Shown here piece by piece: positions 27,258 through 36,463 of a DNA stretch of 64,000 bases. Numbering within the stretch: the first letter of the stretch is position 1; each line of letters opens with the position of its first letter. A model generated the notes under the pieces. The model was not told where the DNA came from and searched no databases. It was given only the letters and a program-made list of their open reading frames with translations. The position numbers were made by a program, and so were the translations under genes. Source of the DNA: Tropicimonas sp. IMCC6043 (GTDB lineage Bacteria; Pseudomonadota; Alphaproteobacteria; Rhodobacterales; Rhodobacteraceae); assembly GCF_004146235.1 (NCBI RefSeq), contig NZ_SELO01000007.1, positions 120,070 through 184,069 on the forward strand, given 5' to 3'.

Positions 27258-27716
27258 TCAGAAGATCCGCTGCTTCAACGTCTCCGGGTCGGCGCCATCC
27301 ACCTGCCAGAACTCTGCGGCACCCTCCGGCAGGCGGGCGAGAACGCGCTCGAAATCCGCGTGGTTCACATAGCGCCACAGGGTCCATGCGGTCGCCTCGA
27401 TGGCGGTGTCCGGGGTCAGGTTGTGATCCTTCCGCACCTGCCTGGCCTCCCGCGCAAGTGTCGCGCGGTCCGCGAAGGGCAGGGGCGGGACCTCCGGCGT
27501 CCAGCCGGCGACAAAGATCGCCCGCGGGATGGCGGGAAGGACGGTCGCGAAATCCAGCCCCTGTTGCGCGGTGAGGCGCCGGCGGAAGACCTGGAGCACG
27601 CCGTCCAACGCCGTGTAGGCCATGTTGTCGGAGGAAAGCGCCATCTGGTCCTTGAGGTCGTCGAGGATTGCGCGCCATTCCGTCGATGCATGACGGTAGG
27701 TCCATGGCATTGGCAT
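27258..27716 (-). CDS. DUF2267 domain-containing protein
   Basis: 152 residues, no membrane segment. Family signatures: YTALDGVLQVFRRRLTAQQG, LPAIPRAIFVAGW and the C-terminal half with VNHADFERVLARLPEGAAEFW. The DUF2267 fold is all-helical and is common in stress-associated loci; biochemical role unknown. The start ATG has an upstream in-frame alternative two codons away (MPMPW). It lies downstream of the 94-residue gene and glnE on the same strand, separated by 33 bases. Confidence 0.85.
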   Translation of the reverse strand: MPMPWTYRHASTEWRAILDDLKDQMALSSDNMAYTALDGVLQVFRRRLTAQQGLDFATVLPAIPRAIFVAGWTPEVPPLPFADRATLAREARQVRKDHNLTPDTAIEATAWTLWRYVNHADFERVLARLPEGAAEFWQVDGADPETLKQRIF

Positions 27717-27749
27717 CCGGTTCCTCCTTTGGCCCCGCCCGGCGACCGA

Positions 27750-28034
27750 TCAGCGCGCCGTCTTTCCTGCGCCGCGCCGCCCGCGCCAACCACCGCGCCG
27801 GTTGGCGGGGCGGCCCTCGGCAAGCCCCTCGCGCAAAACCGTGCTCATCGGGTGGTTCGGCGCCGATACGGCATGCCGGGCGATCAGCGCGGTAAGCGCC
27901 TCCGTTGCTGGAACACTCTCCGGCAGTGACAGGGCCCAATCCATGAAGATCGAGCGGCATTCCGCGCCAGTAATGCCCTCGATCCGATAGGCTTCGCGGA
28001 TCAGGCCCTTGGGGTCAATTTCCGGCCCGGTCAT
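27750..28034 (-). CDS. Conserved small protein coupled to glnE
   Basis: 94 residues. The N-terminal two thirds (EIDPKGLIREAYRIEGIT, CRSIFMDWALSLPE) look conserved in Rhodobacteraceae from memory; the C-terminus is basic (Arg/Gly-rich, pI clearly high). No known domain recognised. The ATG overlaps the glnE stop as ATGA, so translation is coupled. Its repeated neighbourhood with glnE hints at a role in nitrogen control, but nothing in the sequence proves that. Confidence 0.75.
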   Translation of the reverse strand: MTGPEIDPKGLIREAYRIEGITGAECRSIFMDWALSLPESVPATEALTALIARHAVSAPNHPMSTVLREGLAEGRPANRRGGWRGRRGAGKTAR

Positions 28035-30832
28035 GGCGTCGTCCCCGCGGCGGCGAAAGGGCGCTCCAGCAGGGCGTCGATGATCCCGGTGGCGTCGGCG
28101 CGCCGCCGTTCGAGCTCGTCCAGTAGCGCGTCGAGATCAGTGAATCCGGTCTCGCGCGCCAGCACCTCGCAGGCGCCCTGGCCGAGCGTGTCGGGGTCGA
28201 GCGGGCCGTCGACCAGCAGCCGTCCGACAGAGAGCACGGCCCGCGCGAGGCGGTAGGCGGCGGTCAGCCGCTCGGACTCCTCGGGCTTCAGCCAGCCGGC
28301 GCGGGCCGCGGCGGCGAGTTGCGGCGCGGTGCGGCGCGCATGTGCGCGGGTCAGCAGCGCGCCGGCCTGGGCGATAAGCTCGATATCCTGCACGCCGCCC
28401 GGCCCGCGCTTGACGTCGAGGACGCCCTGCCGGCCCTTGGCCTCTGCCAGCCGTCGGCGCATGTCGCGAACATCCTCGAGCACCTTGCCGGCATCGCGGT
28501 CCTGCTCGAGAACCGCCAGCCGCACCGCCTCGACCTCCTCGCGCAGGCTCAGGCTGCCCGCCACGGGCCGGGCGCGGGTCAGCGCGAGGTGCTCCCAGGT
28601 CCAGGCCTCTGTCCTTTGGTAGTTCTCGAAGGCGGAGAGCGAGGTCGCCACCGGCCCCTGCTTGCCCGAGGGGCGCAGCCGCATGTCGACCTCGTAGAGC
28701 CGCCCCTCGGCGGTCGGGGCGGTGAGCGCAGTCAGCATCGCCTTTGTCAGCCGCGCGAAATAGGTGGCCACCGGCAGGGGGCGGGGGCCGTCGGAGGCCT
28801 CGGCGTCGCCGGAATCGTAGATCACGATGAGATCGAGATCGGAGCGCGAATTGATCCAGCCCGCGCCGAGCGATCCCATCGCCACGGCCACCCCGCCGCG
28901 GCCCGGCGGCGGCCCGTGGCGGCGGGCGAACTGCGCCGATACGACGGGCAGCAATGCCGCGAGGACGGCCTCGGCGAGATCGGCATATTGCCGGCCGGCC
29001 TCGGCCGCGTCGGTGATGCCGCGAAGAAGGTGCACGCCGACCCGGAAATGCCATTCCTTGAGCCAGCTTCGCGCGATGTCGAGCTGCTCCTCGTAATCCG
29101 CGCTTTCTTCGAACTGCCGCGCGAGGTCCAGCGTCAGCGTCACCTTGCCCGGCCAGGGCGAGAAAAAGCTGCCGCCGATGACCGCATCGAGAACGGAGGA
29201 ATTGCGCGAGAGATAGCTGGCGAGCGCCGGGGCAGTGGACGCGATGTCTACGATCAGCGCGCGCAGGTTCGGGTTCGCCTGGAACATCGAGAAGAGCTGG
29301 ACGCCCGCGGGCAGGCCGGACAGGAACCCGTCGAAGGCGGTCAACGCCTCGTCGGGGCGGGGCGCGGCGGCGAGCCGGGCCAGCAGGTCGGGCTTGAGAC
29401 GCTCGAAGATCTCCTGCGCGCGGCTCGAGCGCAGGGCCGGGTAATGCCGCCAGCGCGCGACCACCTCCGGCTCGGCGACCGCGGCGCCGGTCTGCGCGCC
29501 CCGGAGGCCGGGCGCGAAGAACCCTTCTGCGGTCTCGCGCACGTCGCGCAGCCGTTCGGCGATGCTGTCCCTGAAGGCGTCGGTGTCGGGTTCGCCGCAC
29601 ATCCGTGCGATCCGGTCGAACCCGTCCGGCGAGTTGGGCAAGTGATGGGTGCGCGCGTCTGCCACCATCTGGACCCTGTGCTCGATCTCGCGCAGGAAAC
29701 GGTAATGCCCGGTGAAGCGCCGCGCGAGTTCGCTCGGGATCCAGCCCGTCTCGGCCAGACGCGCCAGAGCCGGGACCGTGCCGCGCAGGCGCAGGCTCGC
29801 ATCGCGCCCGCCGGCGATGATCTGGCGGGTCTGGGTAAAGAACTCGATCTCGCGGATTCCGCCGGGGCCGAGCTTCAGGTCGCGCCCCTCGAGGCTGCGG
29901 GTCTCGTGCAGTCCCTTGTGCTCCTTGATCCGGAGCCGCATGTCATGGGCGTCCTGGATGGCAGCGAAGTCGAGATGCCGCCGCCAGATGAAGGGCCGGA
30001 GCCGCTCCAGGTAGGTGGCCCCCGCCGCGAGGTCGCCGGCACAGGGGCGGGCCTTGATATGCGCCGCCCGTTCCCAGGTCCGGCCCACCGACTCGTAGTA
30101 GCGTTCGGCGGCCTCCATCGAGAGGCAGACCGGCGTCACCGAAGGGTCCGGGCGCAGCCGCAGGTCGGTGCGCCAGACATAGCCCTCGCCGGTGTTCTCG
30201 CTCAGCAGCGCCGTCATCCGGCGCGTGGCCTTGACGAAACCGGCCCGCGCCTCGTCGAAATCCGCCCCTGCGTATCGGCTCTCGTCGAAGAGCAGGATGA
30301 GGTCGATATCCGAGGAATAGTTCAGTTCATGCGCGCCCAATTTGCCCATCGCGAGCGCCACCATGCCTCCGGCCTGAGGCAGGTCGTCTTGCGTCTGGCC
30401 GGGAAACCGGCCGCGCTCGAACTCGCGCGACAGGACCGATTTCATAGCGAGGTCGACAGAGAGATCGGCAAAATCGGTGAGCGCGCCGGTGACCTCCTCG
30501 AGCGACCAGACTCCTGCAAGGTCGGCGAGCCCGGCGAAGAGGGCGACGCGGCCCTTGCTCCGGCGCAGGGCCGACTTCATCTCCGAAAGGGGCCGCGCGC
30601 GCAGTGCGTCCATCTCGGCGGGCAGGACCGTGGCCGGGTCGCACGTGAGCGCCTCGCCGAGCCAGTCCGACTCGCGCTCCATCAAGGCGCGCAGATGGCT
30701 CGAGCAGCCCGCCGCACCGGCGAGCACCTCGCGCGTCTCTGGCGGCAGGTCTCCGAATGGGGCAAGCGCACCGGCGCCGGCCTCTTGGTCAAAGGCGATA
30801 GGGGTGCGGGTGATGGCGGCGGCAAAGGACAT
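28031..30832 (-). CDS. glnE: Glutamine synthetase adenylyltransferase/adenylyl-removing enzyme GlnE
   Basis: Bifunctional enzyme that switches glutamine synthetase off by AMP addition and on by its removal, under PII control. The 933-residue protein has two nucleotidyltransferase domains. The N-terminal one has LNYSSDIDLILLFDES and the C-terminal one has INSRSDLDLIVIYDSG, both with intact D-x-D metal motifs. Helical GlnD_UR_UTase regions follow each. Length is close to the family's 940-990. A separate small gene is coupled at its 3' end. Confidence 0.96.
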   Translation of the reverse strand: MSFAAAITRTPIAFDQEAGAGALAPFGDLPPETREVLAGAAGCSSHLRALMERESDWLGEALTCDPATVLPAEMDALRARPLSEMKSALRRSKGRVALFAGLADLAGVWSLEEVTGALTDFADLSVDLAMKSVLSREFERGRFPGQTQDDLPQAGGMVALAMGKLGAHELNYSSDIDLILLFDESRYAGADFDEARAGFVKATRRMTALLSENTGEGYVWRTDLRLRPDPSVTPVCLSMEAAERYYESVGRTWERAAHIKARPCAGDLAAGATYLERLRPFIWRRHLDFAAIQDAHDMRLRIKEHKGLHETRSLEGRDLKLGPGGIREIEFFTQTRQIIAGGRDASLRLRGTVPALARLAETGWIPSELARRFTGHYRFLREIEHRVQMVADARTHHLPNSPDGFDRIARMCGEPDTDAFRDSIAERLRDVRETAEGFFAPGLRGAQTGAAVAEPEVVARWRHYPALRSSRAQEIFERLKPDLLARLAAAPRPDEALTAFDGFLSGLPAGVQLFSMFQANPNLRALIVDIASTAPALASYLSRNSSVLDAVIGGSFFSPWPGKVTLTLDLARQFEESADYEEQLDIARSWLKEWHFRVGVHLLRGITDAAEAGRQYADLAEAVLAALLPVVSAQFARRHGPPPGRGGVAVAMGSLGAGWINSRSDLDLIVIYDSGDAEASDGPRPLPVATYFARLTKAMLTALTAPTAEGRLYEVDMRLRPSGKQGPVATSLSAFENYQRTEAWTWEHLALTRARPVAGSLSLREEVEAVRLAVLEQDRDAGKVLEDVRDMRRRLAEAKGRQGVLDVKRGPGGVQDIELIAQAGALLTRAHARRTAPQLAAAARAGWLKPEESERLTAAYRLARAVLSVGRLLVDGPLDPDTLGQGACEVLARETGFTDLDALLDELERRRADATGIIDALLERPFAAAGTTP

Positions 30833-31001
30833 GGCTTGGTGATGGACCGACGCGGCGCGGTGGTCAATCCGGGTTGGTCTGGCTGAGGCGGAACAGAGGG
30901 TTGGCTGTCATGAGCGACATCGGACCGAACGGCCGGTCCGCCCGGCCTTGCCATTGCCTGCGCCACGCGAAACAACTTCCGGGACGATACAGGGGATCGA
31001 C

Positions 31002-31475
31002 ATGAGCAAGAGCCTCAAGCGGGTGAAGGCGGCGCTGGACGCCGCCGGCGTGGCGCATGATCTGCGCGAGATGCCGGAGAGCACGCGGACGGCGCAGGCG
31101 GCGGCCGACGCGGTGGGCTGCGCGCTGGACCAGATCGCGAAATCCATCGTCGTGGAGGGAGAGGAGAGCGGGCGGCTCACCCTCTTCGTCACTGCCGGCG
31201 GCAACCGCGTCTCCACCGAGCGGATCGCCGAGCTTCTCGGTGAGGCGACGCATCCGGCCTCCGGCACCCGCATTCGCGACGTGACCGGCTTCGCCATAGG
31301 CGGCGTGTCCCCGGTGGGACACAAGCAGGAGATCACGGCCTATTTCGATCCGCGGCTGGAAGATTTCGACATCGTCTGGGCTGCGGCCGGGACACAGCGC
31401 CATGTCTTCGGGATCGCGCCGGGCGAGCTCCGGCGGATCTGCCGGGGCCAGGTCAAGGATTTCGTCGAGCGCTGA
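31002..31475 (+). CDS. YbaK/EbsC-family (prolyl-tRNA editing-like) protein
   Basis: 157 residues of the INS/YbaK superfamily: AKSIVVEG (the Lys that contacts the tRNA end), TAGGNRVSTERIAELLG, the GGVSPVGH turn and the C-terminal AAGTQRHVFGIAPGELRRI. Relatives clear mis-charged tRNAs such as Cys- or Ala-tRNA-Pro in trans, but this branch is uncharacterised. The start ATG follows ACAGGGGATCGAC. Divergent from glnE, with 169 bases between them. Confidence 0.86.
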   Translation: MSKSLKRVKAALDAAGVAHDLREMPESTRTAQAAADAVGCALDQIAKSIVVEGEESGRLTLFVTAGGNRVSTERIAELLGEATHPASGTRIRDVTGFAIGGVSPVGHKQEITAYFDPRLEDFDIVWAAAGTQRHVFGIAPGELRRICRGQVKDFVER

Positions 31476-31480
31476 GGCGC

Positions 31481-31507
31481 GTCGCCGCGCGGCATCCTCG
31501 CGGCGAC
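31481..31507. terminator. Hairpin between convergent YbaK-family gene and eda
   Basis: GTCGCCGCG, nine-base loop, CGCGGCGAC: a 9-bp perfect stem just past the YbaK-type stop. No U-run; a tentative terminator. Confidence 0.4.
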
Positions 31508-31610
31508 CCGGCTTGCCGCCGGAGACCCGGTGTCAGGGAGCCGTCGCCGGGGCCTTCATCGTGCCGGGGGTCCACGGTCGCCCGCGTGATCCCGGCACTC
31601 GGCCTGTCGG

Positions 31611-32252
31611 TCAGCGTTCGAGCGCTGCGGCATCGCGCGCCAGCGCCGTGATCCCCTCCCAGTCGCCGGCTTTCACCTTGTCCGCCGGTGCGACCCAGCT
31701 TCCGCCGACGCAGAGCGTGTTGGAGAGCGCCAGATAGGACGCAACATTGGCCGGCGACACGCCGCCCGTGGGGCAGAAGCGGATCTGCGGCAAAGGTCCG
31801 GCGATGGCCTTGAGCGCGGGCGCGCCGCCGGACGCCTCGGCGGGGAAGAATTTCTGCACCGTGTAGCCGCGTTCGAGCAATATCATGGCCTCGGTCGCCG
31901 TCGCCGCGCCGGGCAGCAACGGCAGGTCGGCATCTGCGCAGGCGTCGAGCAGCCGGTCTGTGGCGCCGGGCGAGACGCCGAACTGTGCGCCGGCCTCCTT
32001 GGCGGCGATCACGTCGGCGGGGGTGAGGAGCGTCCCGGCGCCGACGACGCCGCCTGCGACCCGGCTCATCTCCCGGATCGCCTCGAGCGCGGCGGGCGTG
32101 CGCAGCGTGATCTCGAGGGCCGGAAGCCCACCGGCCACCAGCGCCTCCGCCAGCGCCTTCGCGCTGCCCGCATCCTCGATCACGAGAACCGGGATCACGG
32201 GCGCGAGCCGGCAGATTTCGGCGGATTTCACGGAGGTTTCCTGCGGGGTCAT
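31611..32252 (-). CDS. eda: KDPG aldolase (2-dehydro-3-deoxyphosphogluconate aldolase)
   Basis: Splits KDPG into pyruvate and glyceraldehyde-3-phosphate, the last step of the Entner-Doudoroff pathway. The 213-residue class I aldolase has Glu48 and Arg51 in ALEITLRTP, GAGTLLTPAD (71-80) and the Schiff-base Lys134 in VQKFFPAE, followed by CPTGGV. Start at 32252 with GGAAACC-type spacing; the frame extends ten codons upstream. It follows edd by 102 bases in the same direction. Confidence 0.96.
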   Translation of the reverse strand: MTPQETSVKSAEICRLAPVIPVLVIEDAGSAKALAEALVAGGLPALEITLRTPAALEAIREMSRVAGGVVGAGTLLTPADVIAAKEAGAQFGVSPGATDRLLDACADADLPLLPGAATATEAMILLERGYTVQKFFPAEASGGAPALKAIAGPLPQIRFCPTGGVSPANVASYLALSNTLCVGGSWVAPADKVKAGDWEGITALARDAAALER

Positions 32253-32354
32253 TGTCTCATCCTTTCGCTGTCCGGCCTGCATCGCGGCCGGAAATTCTCA
32301 GCGCCACAAAGCGGCGTGTCGGGGCAACGGTCAAGGCAGAGCGTTGCCGCAGGT

Positions 32355-34160
32355 TCAGAGCACCGAGCAGGCGCCCTCGGTGGAAGGGCCGACCGAGCCG
32401 CGGAACGCGGCAAAGAGCTCGCGACCGATGCCGAAATGCGACGGGCCCAGATCCGCGATCACCGGCGCCCGTTCGGCGACGCCCTCGGTCAGCACATCGA
32501 GCGTGCCGGCCACGGCGTCGACGCGCAGCAGGTCGCCGTCTTTCAGCTTCGCGATCATCCCGCCGGCAACCGCCTCGGGGCTGACATGGATCGCCGCAGG
32601 CACCTTCCCGGAGGCGCCCGACATCCGTCCGTCGGTCACCAGTGCGACCTTCAGCCCGCGCTCCTGCAACACCGAGAGGACCGGTGTCAGCCCGTGCAGT
32701 TCGGGCATCCCGTTTGCGCCCGGCCCCTGGAAGCGGACGACGACGATCGTGTCCTCGGTGAACTCACCGGCCTTGAAGGCGTCCTTGACCGAGGCCTGGT
32801 CGTGGAACACGCGGGCCTTTGCCTCGATCACATGCCGTTCGGGCGCCACCGCCGAGACCTTGATCACCGCCTGGCCGAGCGAGCCCTGGAGCTGGCGGAG
32901 CCCGCCGGTCGGCTGGAACGGATCCGAGGCCGGGCGGAGCACCTTCTCGTTGAGGCTTTCGCGCGCACCATCCTCCCAGACGACGTCGCCCCCCTTCAGC
33001 TTCGGCTCGCGCGTGTAGAGTTCGAGTCCGCCGCCCGCGACAGTGCGCGTGTCCGGATGCAGCAGCCCCGCTTCCAGGAGCTCGCCGATCATGTAGCCAA
33101 GGCCGCCTGCGGCATGGAAATGGTTCACGTCGGCCAGCCCGTTCGGATAGACCTTGGCCAGCAGCGGCACGACATCCGAAAGCTCGGCGAAATCCTCCAG
33201 CGCCAGCGCGATTCCGGCCGCCCGGGCCATCGCGGGAAGGTGCAGGACGAGGTTGGTCGACCCGCCCGTCGCCATCAGCCCGACCATGCCGTTGACGAAG
33301 GCGCGTTCGTCCAGAACCTCGCCCGCCGGGGTGTATTCGTTGCCCAGAGCGGTGATCTCCAGCGCACGCCGCACGCCCGCCGCCGTCAGCGCGTCGCGCA
33401 GCGGCGTGTTGGGGTTGACGAAGGACGCGCCGGGCAGGTGCAGCCCCATGAATTCCATCAGCATCTGGTTGGAATTGGCGGTGCCGTAGAAGGTGCAGGT
33501 GCCGGCGCCATGATAGGAGGCCATCTCCGCCTCCATCAGCCGCGCGCGGTCGACCTCGCCGGCGGCGAATTGCTGGCGCACCTTCGCCTTCTCGTCATTG
33601 GGAATGCCCGAAGGCATCGGGCCGGCAGGCAGGAAAACCGCCGGGAGATGCGAGAAACACGCCGCCGCCATGACGAGCCCCGGCACGATCTTGTCGCAGA
33701 CGCCCAGATAAAGCGAGGTATCGAAGCAATTGTGGCTCAGCGCCACGCTGGCGGCCATCGCGATCACGTCGCGCGAGAAGAGCGAGAGTTCCATGCCCGC
33801 CTGGCCCTGCGTGACCCCGTCGCACATTGCCGGCACCCCGCCGGCCACCTGCGCCGTCGCACCGGCCTTCCGCGCCACGTCGCGGATCAATTCCGGGAAG
33901 CGCTCGAAGGGCTGATGCGCCGAGAGCATGTCGTTGTAGGCGGTGACGATGCCGATGTTGGGCGCGCGGCCCTCGGCGAGCGCCGCCTTGTCCTCGCCCA
34001 TCGCCGCATAGGCATGGGCCTGGTTGCCGCAGGTCAGATGCGCGCGTGCTGGGCCCGCCTCCGCCGCCGCCCGCATCCGGTCGAGGTAGGCGCCCCGGGT
34101 CTTCCGGCTGCGCTCGACGATCCGGTCGGTAACCTTGGCAACGGTTGGGTTGAGGCTCAT
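32355..34160 (-). CDS. edd: 6-Phosphogluconate dehydratase
   Basis: [4Fe-4S] dehydratase turning 6-phosphogluconate to KDPG, the committing Entner-Doudoroff step. The 601-residue protein has the IlvD/Edd signatures: [54 protein letters not shown] and [17 protein letters not shown]. Cysteine positions for the cluster are present, including the ACSVL C-terminus. Start at 34160 with AAGGAGCC upstream. A 12-base palindrome lies 36 bases upstream. Confidence 0.97.
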   Translation of the reverse strand: MSLNPTVAKVTDRIVERSRKTRGAYLDRMRAAAEAGPARAHLTCGNQAHAYAAMGEDKAALAEGRAPNIGIVTAYNDMLSAHQPFERFPELIRDVARKAGATAQVAGGVPAMCDGVTQGQAGMELSLFSRDVIAMAASVALSHNCFDTSLYLGVCDKIVPGLVMAAACFSHLPAVFLPAGPMPSGIPNDEKAKVRQQFAAGEVDRARLMEAEMASYHGAGTCTFYGTANSNQMLMEFMGLHLPGASFVNPNTPLRDALTAAGVRRALEITALGNEYTPAGEVLDERAFVNGMVGLMATGGSTNLVLHLPAMARAAGIALALEDFAELSDVVPLLAKVYPNGLADVNHFHAAGGLGYMIGELLEAGLLHPDTRTVAGGGLELYTREPKLKGGDVVWEDGARESLNEKVLRPASDPFQPTGGLRQLQGSLGQAVIKVSAVAPERHVIEAKARVFHDQASVKDAFKAGEFTEDTIVVVRFQGPGANGMPELHGLTPVLSVLQERGLKVALVTDGRMSGASGKVPAAIHVSPEAVAGGMIAKLKDGDLLRVDAVAGTLDVLTEGVAERAPVIADLGPSHFGIGRELFAAFRGSVGPSTEGACSVL

Positions 34161-34195
34161 GGCGGGCTCCTTCCTGACTGCCGGGGAGCTAGCAG

Positions 34196-34207
34196 GTTAG
34201 CGCTAAC
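34196..34207. promoter_or_regulatory. LacI/GntR-type operator upstream of edd
   Basis: GTTAGCGCTAAC, a perfect 12-base palindrome with a central CpG, the hallmark of LacI-family regulator sites. It lies 36 bases before the edd start, in position to block transcription. No regulator gene is next to it; the site fits control of edd-eda by gluconate or another sugar signal. Confidence 0.75.
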
Positions 34208-34328
34208 AGGTCAATTCCACCCGGTTTCCGGAGCTTGCCACAAAAGAGGCGGGCTTGTCACATCCGTCGTTCGGGATGCGCGACGCTTCCCGCTTTCCCT
34301 CGCCCTCGCAAGCGGCTAACTCGGACGC

Positions 34329-35534
34329 ATGAATGAGCTTGCTTCCGATCTTCCGATCGTCCGCCTCCGTCCCAAGGCCGATGCCCGCGCCCTGCGGCAT
34401 GGCTTTCCCTGGGTCTATGCCGACGAACTGGTGACAGACCGCCGGACCAAGGCGCTCGCGCCCGGCACGATCGCCCGGCTCGAGGACGCCGAGCGCCGCC
34501 CGATGGGGGTGGTTGCCGTCACGCCGGCCTCACGCATTATCGCCCGGATGCTCGACCGTGACGCCGGGGCGGTGATCGACCGCGACTGGCTCGCGGCGCG
34601 CTTCGCCCGCGCGCTGGCGCTTCGGGAGCGGCTCTTCGATGCGCCGTTCTACCGTCTCGTACATGCCGAGGCGGACGGGCTCCCAGGCCTCGTGATCGAC
34701 CGTTTCGGCGAGGCCGCCGTCCTCCAGCCCAACGCCGCCTGGGCTGATGCAATGACCGGCGAGATCGCCGCTGCGCTCGCCGACGTGACTAGATGCACGA
34801 CCATCGTCAAGAACGGCACCGGTCGCGCCCGCGCGCTCGAAGGGCTGCCGGAGGAGACCACGCTGCTGGCAGGATCGCTCGACGGACCGGTCCCGGTGCC
34901 GATGAACGGTGCGACCTACATGGCCGATCTCATCGGCGGCCAGAAGACCGGCCTCTTCTACGACCAGCGGCCAAACCATGCCTTCGCCGCGCGGCTCGCA
35001 TCCGGCGCCCGCGTGCTTGACGTCTTTTCCCATGTCGGCGGTTTCGGCCTCGCGGCGCTGGCCGCCGGGGCCGCCTCGGCCACCTGCGTGGACGGCTCGG
35101 CCGCGGCGCTGGAACTGGCCGAGGCCGGCGCCGTCGCCTCCGGCACCGCGGACAGGCTCACCACCCGAAAGGGCGACGCCTTCGCCGAGATGGAGTCGCT
35201 GGCCGGGGAGGGCGCGCTCTTCGACCTGGTGGTCTGCGATCCGCCCGCCTTCGCGCCCAACCGCCAGGCACTCGAGGCGGGGCTGCGCGCCTACGAACGC
35301 GTCGCCCGGCTTGCCGTGCCGCTGGTCGGCCCCGGCGGCTATCTCGTGCTCTGCTCCTGCTCGCATGCCGCCGACCTCGCGAAGTTCCGCAACGCCTCGG
35401 CCCGCGGCATCGGCCGCGCCGGACGGCGTGCGCAACTCCTGCACACCGGCTTCGCCGGCCCCGATCACCCGATGCTGCCTCAACTCGCCGAGAGCGGCTA
35501 TCTAAAGGCGCTGGTCTTCCGGCTCGCCCCCTGA
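34329..35534 (+). CDS. rlmI: Class I SAM-dependent rRNA methyltransferase, RlmI-like
   Basis: 401 residues. N-terminal PUA-like domain (to about 75; LRHGFPWVYADEL), then a RlmI/YccW-type linker domain with GLPGLVIDRFG and LIGGQKTGLFYDQRPN, then the Rossmann methyltransferase with VLDVFSHVGGFGLAALAAGA, VCDPPAF (a DPPxF catalytic motif) and the CSCSHA segment. Relatives make m5C in 23S rRNA. The C-terminus ends KALVFRLAP, as in the family. The stop overlaps the PIN gene's start as TGATG. Confidence 0.9.
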   Translation: MNELASDLPIVRLRPKADARALRHGFPWVYADELVTDRRTKALAPGTIARLEDAERRPMGVVAVTPASRIIARMLDRDAGAVIDRDWLAARFARALALRERLFDAPFYRLVHAEADGLPGLVIDRFGEAAVLQPNAAWADAMTGEIAAALADVTRCTTIVKNGTGRARALEGLPEETTLLAGSLDGPVPVPMNGATYMADLIGGQKTGLFYDQRPNHAFAARLASGARVLDVFSHVGGFGLAALAAGAASATCVDGSAAALELAEAGAVASGTADRLTTRKGDAFAEMESLAGEGALFDLVVCDPPAFAPNRQALEAGLRAYERVARLAVPLVGPGGYLVLCSCSHAADLAKFRNASARGIGRAGRRAQLLHTGFAGPDHPMLPQLAESGYLKALVFRLAP

Positions 35535-36076
35535 TGCGCGCGCTGCTCGACGCCTGTGTGCTCTACCCGACGGTGATGCGCGAGATGCTGCTCGGGGCGG
35601 CGGGGCAGGGGCTCTATGAGCCGCTCTGGTCCGACCGCCTGCTCGAGGAATGGGCCCGCGCTGCCGCCCGCTTCGGCCCGCTGGACGAGGCGCAGGCGCG
35701 GGGCGAGATCGCGCTCCTGCGTGCCCGCTGGCCGAAGGCTTCCGTGACCCCGCGCGCGGGTGACCTCGCCCGTCTCTGGCTGCCCGACGAAGACGACATC
35801 CACGTGCTCGCTGCCGCCATCGCCGGCTCGGCCGACACGATCGTGACCCTCAATGCGCGCGATTTCCCGCGCCAGACGCTGGCCGAGGAAGGACTCGCCC
35901 GGATCGATCCGGACGCTTTGCTCTACGGGCTTTGGCTTAACCATCCCAACGCGCTGGAAGCGGTCGGCGCGAGGGTGCTCGCGGAGGCCGAACGGATGGA
36001 CGACGCGCCGCATGACCGTCGCAGGCTCCTGAAAAAAGCCCGCCTGCCGCGGCTGGCGAAGGCGCTGGCGCGCTGA
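35534..36076 (+). CDS. PIN-domain protein coupled to the RlmI-type methyltransferase
   Basis: 180 residues of the PIN fold. The first acidic residue is Asp6 in LLDACVLYP, a second cluster is in PDEDDIHVLAAAI (about 93-105), and the third region is TIVTLNARDFP. PIN proteins are Mg-dependent RNases, often VapC toxins. This one has no small antitoxin gene and is instead coupled by TGATG to an rRNA methyltransferase. It belongs to a PIN group conserved in Rhodobacteraceae and may act in RNA processing. The toxin role is less likely without an antitoxin. Confidence 0.85.
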   Translation: MRALLDACVLYPTVMREMLLGAAGQGLYEPLWSDRLLEEWARAAARFGPLDEAQARGEIALLRARWPKASVTPRAGDLARLWLPDEDDIHVLAAAIAGSADTIVTLNARDFPRQTLAEEGLARIDPDALLYGLWLNHPNALEAVGARVLAEAERMDDAPHDRRRLLKKARLPRLAKALAR

Positions 36077-36161
36077 CCCCGGCTTTCTAGTGCTCAAAAA
36101 TGCCCTCGCCGCAGGCAAGATCCGCGCAGGCGGATGTTCCCGTCGCGGGTCGCGTCTGGGC

Positions 36162-36458
36162 CTATTCCCACGCGCAGAGGAAGGCGATGATTGCCTGTCG
36201 CTCCTGCGGGCTCGGAAAGGCTGAATATTCTTCTGCCATACGGCGCAGCAAGGCGGTCATCTCCGCGCGGTCGTGCGGAGCCTCGGTCATCACCTCCCAG
36301 CCGCCGCCGGGCAGGGGCTGATGGCATCGTTCGCAGTTCTTCTCGATGGCCGCACGGGCCGCGGCCTCGTCGGCCGGCGCAGGCGGCGCCGCCATCAGAA
36401 GTGCCGAGGCGACAAGCGTCGCCCCGGCCAGACGTTTCGGTGTTCCCGAGAACGCCAT
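36162..36458 (-). CDS. Small periplasmic c-type cytochrome-like protein
   Basis: 98 residues: a signal peptide (hydrophobic core from about 11, ending PAPADE), then one CxxCH heme site, CERCH at 42-46, and little else before the C-terminus LCAWE. That Cys-Ala-Trp-Glu end is unusual. A possible axial Met is M57 (WEVMTEAP), with others at M67 and M74. It follows phoD by 5 bases, so both should be co-transcribed. A heme protein downstream of a PhoD-type phosphatase is not a textbook pair. Confidence 0.78.
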   Translation of the reverse strand: MAFSGTPKRLAGATLVASALLMAAPPAPADEAAARAAIEKNCERCHQPLPGGGWEVMTEAPHDRAEMTALLRRMAEEYSAFPSPQERQAIIAFLCAWE

Positions 36459-36463
36459 CGGGC

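Noticed and set aside
28319..30886. 855-codon open frame opposite glnE
   Set aside because: Shadow of glnE; composition typical of GC-rich antisense.
35534..36076. VapBC toxin-antitoxin
   Set aside because: No small antitoxin gene precedes the PIN gene; the upstream partner is an rRNA methyltransferase.
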